A stretch of 64,000 nt of DNA, taken from positions 17,557,863 to 17,621,862 of the forward strand of contig NC_064535.1 in NCBI RefSeq assembly GCF_023856365.1, given 5' to 3'. How positions within the stretch are numbered: position 1 is the first letter of the stretch; every line of letters begins with the position of its first letter. Both the position numbers and the translations under genes were made by a program. Shown here piece after piece: positions 49,441 through 61,200 of this stretch. Source of the stretch: Brienomyrus brachyistius (taxonomy: Eukaryota > Chordata > Actinopteri > Osteoglossiformes > Mormyridae). The notes beneath the pieces were generated by a model that saw only the letters and a list, made by a program, of their open reading frames with translations, ran no database searches and was not told where the DNA came from.

Positions 49441-50600
49441 TAAATTGGGTCGACGTCACTTCCGCATTTCCTTAGGAAGCGAAGATGGCGGCCGTGGAAG
49501 AGAGGGTCGAGGGAGGTGTCGGGGCGCTGGATTCTGACTCCCCATCGCCGAGACTGTGCATCCCCCCGCCGGATCAACCTCACCAGAACAACCCACTCTT
49601 GGGTCTTCCCATTGTGGCGATCGAGACGATTCTCAATTTCTTATCCTACGACGAAATCAGTCTGCTGCGCCTGGTGAGACTGAACAAAAACAAACCCTTG
49701 GTCGACTGGCCGATGCGGGAGCGAGAAAAGGGGGTGACGGGCACCGGAGGTTCGACGGATTTTGCGTTTCGCCACGCGGTGCCGTCGTGCGGCATTGAAA
49801 ATAAACGGCGCCGGTACAAATTCGGAGCACCGAGGGTTGTCTTTTCCTCATTCTTAACTACGATCTAACGCGTACGTTGTAGGATCGCCTACTTGTAGTG
49901 TGCGTAAATACCCGACGCTGACCGTTTTTATTTTTGCAGATGGCAGAGCAAGGTGACCACTTTTTCGTATGTACTAAGCTAGTTGGGCGCTATCCGAGAA
50001 AGCAACGGCAGAGGGGTGTATGGTGACAGGAGGGTTTTTACGCTGATTAATGTTCTTAATTGGCTAGTGAGCATATACAAACGCCTTATGGCAATTCGGT
50101 ATCTCGATCCGATTCGACGACACGACTGGTGTGGGGCTGAGGTGTCAGTCTGTCAAATTTGTTTTCCTTAACGAACGGGAGAGTGCGACTTGCGGACGTC
50201 GGTTTTCTAATTGTACGTTTGCTTTAACTTAGCGGATCCGGCCGATGCTTCTGTTCATAGGTTTGTTGCTGTACCCGCAGCGCATATCGCCGCTTGTTTA
50301 GCGGTCACGACCGCGATCGTAGTCGATCGGACACTTATTTCTGATACTGGTAGTAAAAATCGGCTACGTCAGTATTGCGGTACTAGTGCAAGAAAAGTAA
50401 TCTGATCCGACGCAGCGCGATGAATAGAGTGATTTTCTCCGGCGGCGGATGGAGGTGGCCTAATGCGTGACTATTTTTAGTAGCGTGATTATAATCGCTG
50501 GGAAGCCCTCTGTGCCTTTTTCGGGTGAGAGGACTCAAGCCGTGATATCGGTAACCTGAAGCATTACTCTGGTACGTCCCCAGGTGTGCAAACGCATGGA
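49300..50600 (+). promoter_or_regulatory. CpG-rich 5' region of fbxo28
   Basis: CG dinucleotides are frequent from just before the start codon through intron 1 (gggtcgacgtcacttccgca, cgacgaaatc, ggttcgacgg, ccgcgatcgtagtcgatcgg), in contrast with the A/T-rich flank. This is the expected look of a housekeeping-gene CpG island promoter. A cgtcacttccg motif upstream of the ATG resembles a combined CRE/ETS site, which is inference. Confidence 0.5.
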
Positions 50601-53600
50601 TATGATCTGTCAGCGCATGCTGAACCAGGGCTTCCTCAAGGTGGAGCGCTACCACAGTCTCTGCCAGAAGCAGGTGAAAGCCCAGCTGCCCAGGTAAGGG
50701 GTTTCTCATACTACACATGAGTATAACCTATGAGTGACACGCCTCAGCGTAAGCCGTCTTTGAATAAAGCAGAAATATCATATCGGGTACTTGAGTTCTC
50801 TTATAGGATCCCGTGGTGTGTTTATGAAACCAGTGGTCATATGTGGCTGCAGATTTACAAAAGTAGTAGTTTGTGTTTGTTGGCGCAGGGTCCATTTTAC
50901 AAGCCGGCCGTTTTCCCGTGTTTAAATACGCGCTTCGGCCTGGGTCGTAGACATGCCATAATAACCGCGTACCTTTTCAAGGTATACAAGGGCTATTCAA
51001 ATCGCGGTCCACAAAGGCCAAGCACTGCTGATTTTCCAGCCTCCATTTACCCGTGAACCAGGTGTGAAGTCTCTGTGGCCAAGCAGAATGAGTCATTATT
51101 AGCCTAACAACTTAGGAGAACAGAAAACAAAGCCTCGATTTGGAATCGAGCCAGATAAAGGAATGTCAGTGTGCTGTAGTTTTTTTCCCCTCATCAGCTC
51201 ACAGTGTATTATTATTGAATAATTATTACCGCATCAACAGTGGTGGCAGAGTGGTGGCTCTGAAGCTAGGGATCTGTTGCCAGCAATCGGAAGGTTGCCA
51301 GTTCGAATCCTGTGACTGCCAGGAGTGATTCTTCTTCATTAGGCCCTTGGGCAAGGCCTTTATCCTGCAGTTGCTCCGTTCTGGGTGTGACGTTAATCCT
51401 GCAAGCAAGTCCTCCAACGTTCAGGGAAAATGTAGGGGTTGGTGGCAGGATTGGCATTCTAGTCAGAAAAAAACTTCACACTGTTCCAGTCCATTCGAAC
51501 TCGTGTGGTGCTGAGGTATCCCTCGCCGCACGGCTGCACTCGGGTTCTCATCCCTGAGGTGATTTGTCGTGTGGTGGAACACACTGTATCGGCATGTGCT
51601 CCTTACTCTCCCATTAACAGGGTAGGATTCGGTGTATCCCCTGACACTTCACATCTGATTTCTTAATGATTTTATGAAGCAGAAATTCTGCAGAAAGCAA
51701 CATATCAGTTAACCTTAATACAGTCACTGACAATACTAAAAACAGGAAATCATTCTTATCCAGAATATGTATATCCTTATCACATTGGGAAGAATTATGT
51801 TCTGTTATATATTTAGATAATACACTTAAAACAGTTTAAGTTAAAACTGTTGAGAAGCTTTACATTTGTAGTATTTGGTATATTGTTAAATATGGTGATA
51901 ATGCTTATATAATGTTGTCTTGTGCCTATAGCATGACCATGTACTGCAGAAAGCTTACAGGGTACCAGTTGCTGCATATTACAGCTGATCCCAAGAATGC
52001 TAACTTTTAGGTCTTTAATTTGTATCTTTTTATCATCAGGGGTCTATGGATTGTAGGGCTGCCGCGATTAGTTGACGTATTCGATGACGTTGACGCTGAA
52101 AATGGGTCGACATCGGTATTTTAAATTAGCGCTTTTTTATAAAATTCCCATTATGATTTATAAAACACTTCAGTTCATTATAGCAAATGTTTTCCTTTAA
52201 TATCACTGCGTAATTAATGGTAAATGGACTGCATTTATATAGCGCTTTTCTACTCCTACGAGTACTCAAAGCGCTGTATATTTCATGCCTCACATTCACC
52301 CACTCATTCACACACCGGTGGCGGAGGCTGCCATGCAAGGCGCCAACCTGCTCACAGGGAGCAATTTGGGGTTCAGTGTGTTGCTCAAGGACACTTTGAT
52401 GGGGTCAGGAGGAACCTGGGCTCAAACCTGCAACTGTAATTATGGGAGTAGCTCAAAATATCACAAAACAAAAAGGTGGTTTTACTCCGTTTAAAGTACG
52501 ATGGCATACCATCATGGCACTAGCACTATGCACGAGCACCTGAAATGGCGACACACAGGAGCTATTTCAGATGCGCATGGAACCCGAGTAGGCAAAACCA
52601 CACTAAGTGCTGTCTATGAATGGTTATTAAATCTTGTCCTTGTAGTTGCTAAATACACTCATTATTAAAGTTGTCTGCCTGCTACATTAACATCTCCATT
52701 GAATAAGTGTTTGTGAAAATGTTTAGGCTAAAATCTGGGCTTATTCTATGTTGATTGATGGTGCTTGTGTGTGCGTTCCTGGTCGGTGGACCTGTTGGGA
52801 CCAGTGTCCTTATCGTAAACTGAAACTAGATAAAATTTATAAACGGAAGTAAAAATGAAAACCATTTAAGAAAATAAAACCTTTAAGACATTTATCTGCA
52901 AATATATATGCAAAATTAATGTCCACATCGTGCCGAAAAGCCGGTGTATGTTATCTAAGGACCAGCAATGGCATGTAGTTTGTTGTCAAATTTTAAGATA
53001 ATTTTAACGGTCAAGTTGATTTTATGGAGGGAAATGAGTTGTTTAAATTAATTGAACATTGCAACCATAAAGTCATTAGTGGCAGCTAGAGCTGGGCGGT
53101 ATTTTTTATATCATCGGTTTCACGGTATACAACGGCATTTTTTTTTTTATGACTGGGCATTTGCCACATTTTACAGGATTTTACAGTGCACATTTTTGTT
53201 TTATGTTTTTGCACTGTTCCTACATTAACTACTTTATTTCATTACTAGTCATCTGCTACCTTAACATACAGCTAACGTGTTTGTTGGCCAACTGCTTATG
53301 GTTAAGTTAACATTTTTGATAAGTGTTTAATAGTTCAGTGTTGCTGGAATGCGAGCTTTACGGACCTCAGGAAATTTCTCATAAAGACCCGGATGTCGGC
53401 CTTTAAGATGCTTCACCAGGTTTGACGTGCTACTTGACTTCGTCGCCACAACTTTGCAGCACTGGTTGCATAGAGGCTTATCGACATCCTTATCTTGTCC
53501 GTGCTCGTCTGCAAAATACTTCCAAACGGCACTTTTGCGTTTTTTTTTAAATTTATTTACTAAAGCAGCTTGCTAAGTGCCTTCAACTGCAGCATATGCC

Positions 53601-55424
53601 ATGTTCAGCCAGCTCGGTTTGTGTGAGTTAACCAGCACGAAAGTGTTAAGCGGCTATTGAGAGGAGGGTAGGGGCTGCTGTAGTGGTACTGTGTGAAGTG
53701 GTGTGGATGACGCGAAAACCACACTGTTGGTATCAATAATGGTGAAAATGAGTATCTAATCAGATACTAATTTTTAATATTGATCTGAGAATCGATCTTT
53801 TGACAACCCCAGTATCTCATTATTTTCATCTCCAGCATCAGTTATATCTTCCGTTTCTGATCTTTCGCGGTATATTTTTAGCGGTGCAGCAGTTTAAAAA
53901 TGTCCCCCCTTAAACAGTTTCCATCTGCGCCACTTTCTGAATGTTGTGTAGGCTATTTAAACCAGTATTGAGGTATAAGAAAAATTCATATCATAACAAT
54001 AATAAAAAATGGTTTTCGGTATGAACCGGTATACCGCCCAACACTAGTGGCAGCCTTAATAGATTATTTAAACATGAATAGTTGACATCAGCTGCAATCA
54101 AAAACATCTGATCACAGAGATGCATGCCATATATACTATCTCCTTTTTAAATCCTCGTCTATGAATTAATCGCAATGAGTCTAACCGCAGAGGATCGTCT
54201 ATCAGTGCTTTGTACTGCTGGGTGCCCCATTATCTCCATCTCCATGAGGTGAGCGTCAGTGTGTGTTGTTCCTGTTCCCTAACAGACGGGAGTCCGAGAG
54301 GAGGAACCACTCTCTGGCCCGTCATGCCGACATCCTGGCCGCCGTGGAGACGCGCCTCTCCCTGCTCAACATGACATTCATGAAATATGTGGACTCGAAC
54401 CTCTGTTGCTTCATTCCTGGCAAGGTGTGGGGATTTCTGTGTGTTATTTTGTATTATGCTGGGGGGGTCCTTATGGTGATCACTTTAATAGGCTGGTGCA
54501 ATTTATTTTTTCAATGGTATATAATCTCGTTCGTTTGAAACTGCACTTCAGGTTGTGGCCACAAGGTGGTGCTTTAAACAAAGTGTCAACAATAAGCAAA
54601 GGCTTTAATATGTAGGTGATATGAATGAGGCCTTTTTGTCTCCCTGCCACAGGTGATTGATGAGATTTACCGAGTGCTGCGCTATGTGAACTCCACACGG
54701 GCTCCCCAACGGGCCCATGAAGTGCTGCAGGAATTGCGGGATATTTCATCCATGGCCATGGAATACTTTGACGAGAAGATCGTGCCAATCCTGAAGAAGC
54801 GGCTCCCGGGGGCGGACCTCTCAGGCCGCCTGATTGGCTCAGCGCCAGGTAAGGTGGAGCTATGTGGCAGTGTGGCTTGTCATTAATATTAAAACTGAGA
54901 GGGCGCACCAGGGGCTTTAAACGCATATCATACCAGACATACTGTGAAATGTATAGCAGGACAGATGGGTCAGTGACTGTTTTTGTGTTCTGTCATTTCA
55001 CCATGATCCAGTGGCTGGGCCCTCTACCTCGTTGACTACCATGTCACTGCTGGCCAAGAACACACCTTCGCGCTCCGAGATGACCAAGGTGCAGCAGCAG
55101 GTGAAGGTAAACGGGGCGTCCATGACAACACTGCGGCGGGAGATGACGGAGGTGCGTGTGAAGCAGCTGGAGCAGCAGAAGCAGCTGCAGGACCAGGAAC
55201 AGAAGCTGCTGGAGCAGACACAGGTCATCGGGGAGCAGAACGCACGACTCGGCGAGCTGGAGCACAAGATCCGTGAACTGATGGAGAGGGCCGTGGGAGC
55301 CGGAGCCCAGCCCGGGGCCGGTGCCACCCCACCTGTGTCAGGGGGAGCTGAAACGTCCAGCAAACGGGCCAGAAAGAACTCGGACTCTCCCCGCCAATCC
55401 AAACGTCTGCGCAGCAAGAAATAG
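49485..55424 (+). CDS. fbxo28: F-box only protein 28
   Basis: Five exons: 49485-49673, 50584-50693, 54286-54424, 54653-54848 and 55012-55424 (TAG). All phases agree, giving 348 residues (human 368). FBXO28 is the substrate-recognition subunit of an SCF (SKP1-CUL1-F-box) ubiquitin ligase in the nucleus. MYC and topoisomerase II alpha are reported partners. The F-box is at about residues 42-85 (LLGLPIVAIETILNFLSYDE, ISLLRLVCKRMDMICQRML). Highly conserved blocks follow (RNHSLARHADILAAVETRLS, FMKYVDSNLCCFIPGKVIDE, SSMAMEYFDEKIVPILKKRL). A Gln/Glu-rich coiled coil (about 235-295) and a basic C-terminus (SKRLRSKK) complete it. Exon 1 reads on into intron 1 for 65 codons, so the single frame there misleads. 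Intron 2 is 3.6 kb and filled with transposons. Confidence 0.96.
51240..51450 (+). mobile_element. tRNA-derived SINE, third type
   Basis: The start gtggcagagtggtggctctg then aagctagggatctgttgcc and B box ggttgccagttcgaatcctg are strongly tRNA-like. They are followed by ggcccttgggcaaggccttt and cctgcagttgctccgttctg. It lies in fbxo28 intron 2. The 3' limit is uncertain. Confidence 0.75.
52221..52435 (+). mobile_element. Fish short repeat nested in outer hAT
   Basis: It starts taaatggactgcatttatat then agcgcttttctactcctac, has ctcaaagcgctgtata, and ends with a degenerate tRNA-like/SINE tail (ttgctcaaggacactttgat, ggctcaaacctgcaactg). It is flanked by gtaattaatgg and gtaattatggg, a probable target duplication. 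This repeat type is abundant in teleosts. Confidence 0.7.
52508..52560 (+). pseudogene. BED zinc-finger remnant of outer hAT
   Basis: The frame YHHGTSTMHEHLKWRHTG preserves the second half of a BED finger (H-x4-H, HEHLKWRH) as found at the N-terminus of hAT transposases. The cysteine half is missing and no downstream transposase core is present. Confidence 0.6.
53087..54046 (-). mobile_element. Non-autonomous hAT element (inner) with perfect target duplication
   Basis: The ends tagagctgggcggtat and (inverted) tagtgttgggcggtat form 16-bp imperfect terminal repeats. They are flanked by identical 8-bp duplications gtggcagc at 53079-53086 and 54047-54054. This is diagnostic of hAT insertion. The 960-bp body carries one BED zinc-finger frame on the minus strand but no transposase catalytic region. 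It inserted about 12 bp from the right end of the outer hAT. Confidence 0.9.
53331..53541 (-). pseudogene. BED zinc-finger exon of inner hAT
   Basis: On the minus strand the frame reads RKSAVWKYFADEHGQDKD, then VDKPLCNQCCKVVATKSSS and TSNLVKHLKGRHPGLYEKFP before a stop. It has the BED signature (aromatic WKYF, Cys-x2-Cys, His-x4-His) used by hAT transposases to bind DNA. The finger is intact although the rest of the transposase is absent. It would be intronic and antisense to fbxo28. Confidence 0.75.
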
Positions 55425-56640
55425 GCACTATTATTTCCCATGCCCTGTAATAATACTTTTTTTATTTTTCTGAGAGCATGCAAAGGAGATCTACAGGGGG
55501 AGGGGTAGGAGGCGGGTCACCTGTTTCTTTGTCATTAGCTCTCCTCCTTCCCATAAGGACCCAGCTAGCCCCTGGCACGCATGACCTTTCTCCTTGGGAG
55601 CCAGGTGTCCATCTCATGTCTTTTTTTGGCCGGAAACGCAGGTTCTGAGCGTCGGTGGCAGTGCGTGCCACACGGGCCTGGACAGTCGACGTCACCTTAA
55701 GTAGCAAAGATAATAGTGACGATAATAAATGTTAACCGGGGTAAATGTAAGCAGAGTGCACGACTGCACAGTTTTTGAGCAGTGAGGGGCCCAGACCGAA
55801 TCAAATGAAGTAGTAGTTTTAGGGTCGGTTGGGAACAGGCAGTTGTAAAAGGGACGTCTTTGCCCCATGTCACGTACGTCGTCTTCGCGGCGAATTATTT
55901 CCCCACGCGTCCTCCGAGTCTATAGAGAGGTTGACGTATTCAGTTCAGTGTTTTGCTTTTAGACTCCGATTTAGTGCAATAAAGGAGCACGGTTTGGTGG
56001 CTGCGAAGGATATTGGGTCATTAATACACAGGATCAAGTCCAACAGTGTGTGGATGAGAGGCGGGTCTAGGGAAAAAGTGAATGTCGACAGGTAACACTG
56101 GATTGAGACGAGGTGGTGCAAAATGGGTCATTCTGAAGTGTCGTAGGGAAGCAGAGGCGCCAGCCTTTATCGGTTTCCTTCGTACACAAACGTGGAGACG
56201 ACCGGTCTTTATGGCAAAGCAGACGGACGACGGAGTTTTAAAAGACTTGTTCTCTCTCGTCTGCTTTTCCGTTATTCGATCATGTCGTTTTTTGTAAATT
56301 TCTACGTTCGCGTATGTATGTCTGTCCATCCGTTAACCACTAACGCGCTTTTGAAAACGTACTTCTTGCCAAATGTCCGCCCTCCGAAAAACAAGAGACG
56401 TGCGGGGTGCATAGAAATGAAGCAGAAGTTTGTATGCATGGCAGTATAGCGAGTTTCGTTATATTTTTGTGATATTAATCTGGCGAAGCTATCTTCTGGA
56501 ACTTGTGCATTGGACGACCCAAGTCTCAAGCGGCCAGGCCACAAGTCATTGCACCTCTGTGTCCGGGGTGGGCCGGGAATATGTGCGTGTCCGGCCTAGA
56601 GAAGACTGTACTGTAACCTTTCTGTAATAAAACTTGGATT
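55425..56640 (+). other. fbxo28 3' UTR
   Basis: The region after the stop lacks recognisable exons. Two poly(A) signals are seen: AATAAA at 55724-55729 and a better one at 56626-56631 (tctgtaataaaacttggatt). The part from 55840 to 56600 is unusually CG-rich for a 3' UTR. Alternative ends are plausible. Confidence 0.5.
56626..56631 (+). terminator. Polyadenylation signal AATAAA, fbxo28
   Basis: In the context ctgtaataaaacttggattg, about 1.2 kb after the fbxo28 stop codon. It is the last signal before the degs1 promoter region. The proximal alternative is 55724-55729. Confidence 0.5.
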
Positions 56641-57099
56641 GTGGAACATTTGATGTATAAGGAAGATCGAGGTTTAATGTCATTAGCCTGAGTTTTGGAT
56701 CACTAATGATTTGTCACACCTGTTTGTCGAAGTACAAAACAAAAATTAAAGTTGGCGTATAAGGAGCGGCAGCGTGTTTGTTTTTGGCGAGAACGACGCG
56801 GAGGACAGCTGTAAGGTAAGTCAGTCACCGTGGTCAGAATGTGCACAGGATGGGATGAGTGGGAATAGAAAAGGCCGAGTGCCCATCCCTAGCTGGCGCT
56901 ATTCTTTTCCATCGCGTCGCCAAGAATCTGGGTGTGGACGTCTCTGGGGAGCGTTGTTTTTCTCGCATCAGTCCCCCTAGTGTTAATTTCAGAAGCCACT
57001 GACAACTAGGGTGCAATTAAAAGAACATATCTGTAAAGTTGGTTGAAAATCAGATGTATTGTATTGAGCGTGTAATCGCAAAGTGGCGCTGAAGTACAG

Positions 57100-58250
57100 G
57101 GTGTGATGGTGACGAAACCCCAAAAGCACCGTCGTACCATGTGGGACCCGGATGCAAACTCGACCGGTTTATAAATTTTTTATTTGAGCAGCACAGCGTG
57201 ATAGACTGACGGCGTTCTGTGGAGAGGCGGAGGCAGGGTGGGGCTGGAGTAATGAGGCCGATGGGCGGGACGAAGGGAGTCGACGTAACATCATCCGGTG
57301 TCACGGGAGCGGCTACGCCTAGGGCCTGGACTGAGCGGAGTTAGAACGTCATTGAACCCGGCTTTGCATTTGGGTGCGATTGCTTACAATTGTGCGTGGA
57401 TAAAACGAGGAGACTCGCGGATATGGGGAACCGCGTCGCCCGAGACGATTATGAATGGGTTTACACGGACCAGCCGCACGCTGACCGACGCAAGAAAATC
57501 CTGGGTGAGTTGCAGACGTCTAAGGGACTTAGAACTTGGCGTCGAGTCTGCAGGGCTAGCGGGGAAATTGGAGGGATGTTGTCAGAGAATGGCGTATGTG
57601 AGGTCCGAAAAAGTTTGTACGAATACATGTAATATGAACTTATTTTTAATTGCTTTGCTGTGGTAAGCGTGTCCCCATCGCCTTCCCAAACGTAGCGGTA
57701 TTTGGGCAACGCTGTGGCCAGCCCGGTGATGTGGGTGTTTGGCCCGTGGCTGTATTAATGTAGTGCCGACAAACTGGCTTGTCCATTAGAGACGCTCGCA
57801 GAGATGATAGTAGTGAAGACTGTACGGCCGAACGGTATAATTTACATGTTTTATGTGGACATAGGCGTCGACGTGGTCATACGACGGAAGGATGGTGGTA
57901 AATCGGGTTCCGGGTCTCGCCGAGTAACAGTCCAGTGAGCGAAAGGGAGCTTGTCTGTGCCAGGGTAGAAGATCGCGGCGGTGGCGATGTCGCTTGTTTT
58001 CTTATTTCTTGGTCGTCTCCCTCGGGGTGGCGCTTATACGGTCGATATACAAACAGCGGGTCGTTATAATCGATGGGAAGCAGATTTCAGTGTGAGGTAG
58101 AAGGTGGGACGTTTTCGGGGATGTCGGCGGCGGATGACAGCGAAGCGGAGAGAAGTGAGTTTTAATATTTAAAACGGGCCGAAGTGAAACACTTTCTCGC
58201 TGTAAGGAGCGACATTTGTGTAGCGACACGCTTCTGTAGCTGGCAGCTGG
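57100..58250 (+). promoter_or_regulatory. CpG-rich promoter and first intron start of degs1
   Basis: CG-rich sequence surrounds the degs1 start codon and extends about 0.8 kb into intron 1 (gggagtcgacgtaacatcat, gaaccgcgtcgcccgagacg, gtcggcggcggatgacagcg). It is a CpG-island-like region. No TATA box was assigned. Confidence 0.5.
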
Positions 58251-61200
58251 CTCTCTTTAGCTGCGTTAATAATTGAAAGCTAGATGCCTGGGTGCCGGTT
58301 TTATTTACATGTCACGTTGGCACCCGACTCAGTAGTTGCTAAAGTTCAGCCTTTATCGACACTCTGATTAAAAGAGAGGCCGTCTGTGGCATGTAACACA
58401 TCCAGGATGTAACATTGTAAATAGGGGACTCTTGGCGTACCTATCGGGTGTGGGGAATGACAAACAAGTACCGTCTGGGTGTACCGAACCAGGCTGCGCT
58501 GCCCAATTTTCAAACGGCTTAGGCTGCGTATGAGATGCGATACTGAGCATCAGAGAGTTTGGGGAGTGGGCGAGGGAAGCGCGTGTACGGGGATTTAAAT
58601 GTAAAGGAAAGCCAATTTATCTGATCACGGAGCTCTTTTTGAACAAGTATGACATTTTCATTTTATGACTTAAGTGAACTGTGCACTTACTGAGCTTTAA
58701 GGCTTGGCACGTGGCACGCCTAAAATTGCTTGGAATATTTAATTTAGTGGAGTGAGGATAGTTAGGCCCCGACATAATTAATATTAACATTACTCGCTTA
58801 AGCCTGATTGGTTAAATGCAAGCCCTTGACAACACCCTTAGAAGAGGGTGTGTGAGAAACTGAATCTACTGGCTTCTGTTTCTGTCAGATTTGCAGACAC
58901 TGATTTTTGCCCCTATCAAACTTTTGTGTACACTGCATGTTCCATCATATTTCGCACACACTTACTATTCACGGGCATATGCATACAAAAGCCATGTGGT
59001 AGAATTACTAGAAAGCTTGATAATGTATATGAGATTATAGTTTTGTGATGAAGAGTTCGGTGGTCTGTGTGAGAAGTGTGATTACATTTGCAAGACTTTG
59101 TGTATAACTGACAGTTTGTGAGAAGTTTGTATAACTCAGGAAGTTTGACAATGTGTGAGGAACTGAATAATGAGTTCTGTGAACTCTGGCCTGCATAGCT
59201 TCCTAACATTTGGCTTGCAAATATAATAATGTAAGCTTTGTGTGGTGTGTAGGACAGACTGGACAGGGCACAGTTTGTTTGTTCAGAACGTTTCATAAAC
59301 CCAGGCAATTCAGACTACTTTTGCAGAGTAGAAACAGTGGATTAAAAACAAGAAATGTGTAAAAGCATGTCAGTATAGTTAAAAAGTGGAGAAACTTTAT
59401 TTTGCAGTTAATAAAACTGTTTAAATGGAAGCTCCAGGCTCAAACAGAAGTGCAGGAAGACAGGTAGGTTTTCGGTTTTGATTTGGAAGAACCTGAAGTA
59501 CGAGAACATTGCAGACAGTACTGTAGCCAGTTCCAGTGATGGGTGGCAAACCGGCTGAATGGGGCTCTAGGCATCGCTGACCCACCCCTGCTGATGATTT
59601 TTTTATTTATTTTTTTAACTGGCCTATCGGATTTAACTGATTTTAATAAGCAAGTGTTGGTACTTTAGAGTCAACTCTATAGATGACTGGAAGTCATTGT
59701 AAAGATCCAAGTCTTTCTTCTTGAACTTCTGTTGTCAAATATTTCTGCTTTATCTATTTAGTGGTATCACAATGCAGTGTAGACCCTTTCTGAAATATAC
59801 TAAATTAGCCATTGGGAAAAGTCATTGAGTCGATCATAAGCAATTTTTTTCCCAGTGATCTTCCTTAGAAATGGAAGAGTAGATGTTGGTGTATTGCATC
59901 CCATTTTAATCAAGTTTTGTACCTGTGGTTTGTTTTGGGGGAAAATGCCTATTAGTAATGTTCTGCTTAGGGGTTTTATCGTCACTGGTTATTTAAAACT
60001 CTTTTTATGAAGGCCATCAGCAGAGCACAGCAGTGGAGGTGGACCGCCTTAGGCACAGCCTTTCTCTGTAGGTTTTCACAGTTTTGCGTCGGGGTAATAG
60101 TAACATGGAGTAACAGTCATAAAGGTTCAGTAACAGCCACTGTTTTCATTTGGATTTTTTTTACATCGTTACATTTTGAATGGCTCTTCCCCTGTTAGGT
60201 ATTTAGCTCAGGAGATGACTGTGGCAGTAGATCTGTGATCAGCTTGTTGCATGTCATTTGTTTAGCAGGTGCTATTATTCAGTGACATGCCGCTTTCTCA
60301 AAAAAAGAAGTATCAGCTGGTCCCTGGAGCAGTTACGGTTAAGGCCCTTGCTCAAGGGCCCAATGGTGAAATCACTTTGCTGATCCTGGGATTTTGAACC
60401 GGCAACCTTCCCAATCAAAGTACAGTGATCTAACCTGCTGATCCACACACTACTAAGCCCTTTCAAATTTCCAAGCTGTAATTAGAAAGCCTCTGCTGGG
60501 AAACCTTGTAGTGTATTTGGAGTTTAGGTTTTCCTGCATCCTATTTTAAGTAGTTTAACCTTCTGTGTTTTATTTTTCTGTGGAGCTTTTTGTTTGTCAA
60601 TGACTTGTAACTAATGGGTGTTGCAGCCTCTGTCCCACCTTTGAGTTAAGCCTGAGCTCATAGCTGGCAATGCAGACACAGGTTCAAAGAACAGGGCGCT
60701 GGTATGTGCACTTTTAATGGAAACATGTCTAGTTAGGTATTAGGGAAATGTGACAAGATTTAGGCCACTTAAACTGTAGGAGCCAAGTGTGGAGTCTTGA
60801 AGGACAGGAGGACATGTGAGAAGTTAGATGCCCACTGACAAGTGTTTTGGACTTTCTTAGGAAATTACAAAGTTCTTTCAGGGGGCCTCCTCTGATCGCT
60901 CTCTGCAAGCAATATTTGCATGGAAATAAATGAATTTGCAAATTATAATGGAACCCTTCTTTTTAATATACAGTCTTATTCTCCTTTGAGAGACACACAC
61001 ACAGTTGAAAGTGAAGCTTTGGGGTTAGGCCATTTATCCAGCACCTTTGGAGCACTTGGGGGGAGTGTGGAAGATGTGATTATTCTGCTGAGGTGCAAGC
61101 CAGCAACCTTTGGAACAGACACAGAGGCTTAACCCACTGAAACAAACCGCTCCACGAACTGGCATTAATTTAATGGATTTCTATGTGATGAGACTATTTA

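Larger units (their letters stand above)
52054..54058 (+). mobile_element. Non-autonomous hAT element (outer), interrupted by two insertions
   Basis: The left end tagggctgccgcgattag (52054) matches the inverted right end (taaggctgccactaat, ending 54058). The flanks atggattg (52046-52053) and atagatta (54059-54066) are 6/8 identical, consistent with an old 8-bp hAT target duplication. It contains the end of a BED zinc finger at about 52508-52560. A short-interspersed repeat is inserted at 52221-52435 and a second hAT at 53087-54046. Without insertions it would be roughly 0.8 kb. Confidence 0.65.

Noticed and set aside
54998..55483. 161-codon Cys/Ser-rich minus-strand frame
   Set aside because: Antisense of the Gln-rich coiled coil in fbxo28 exon 5.
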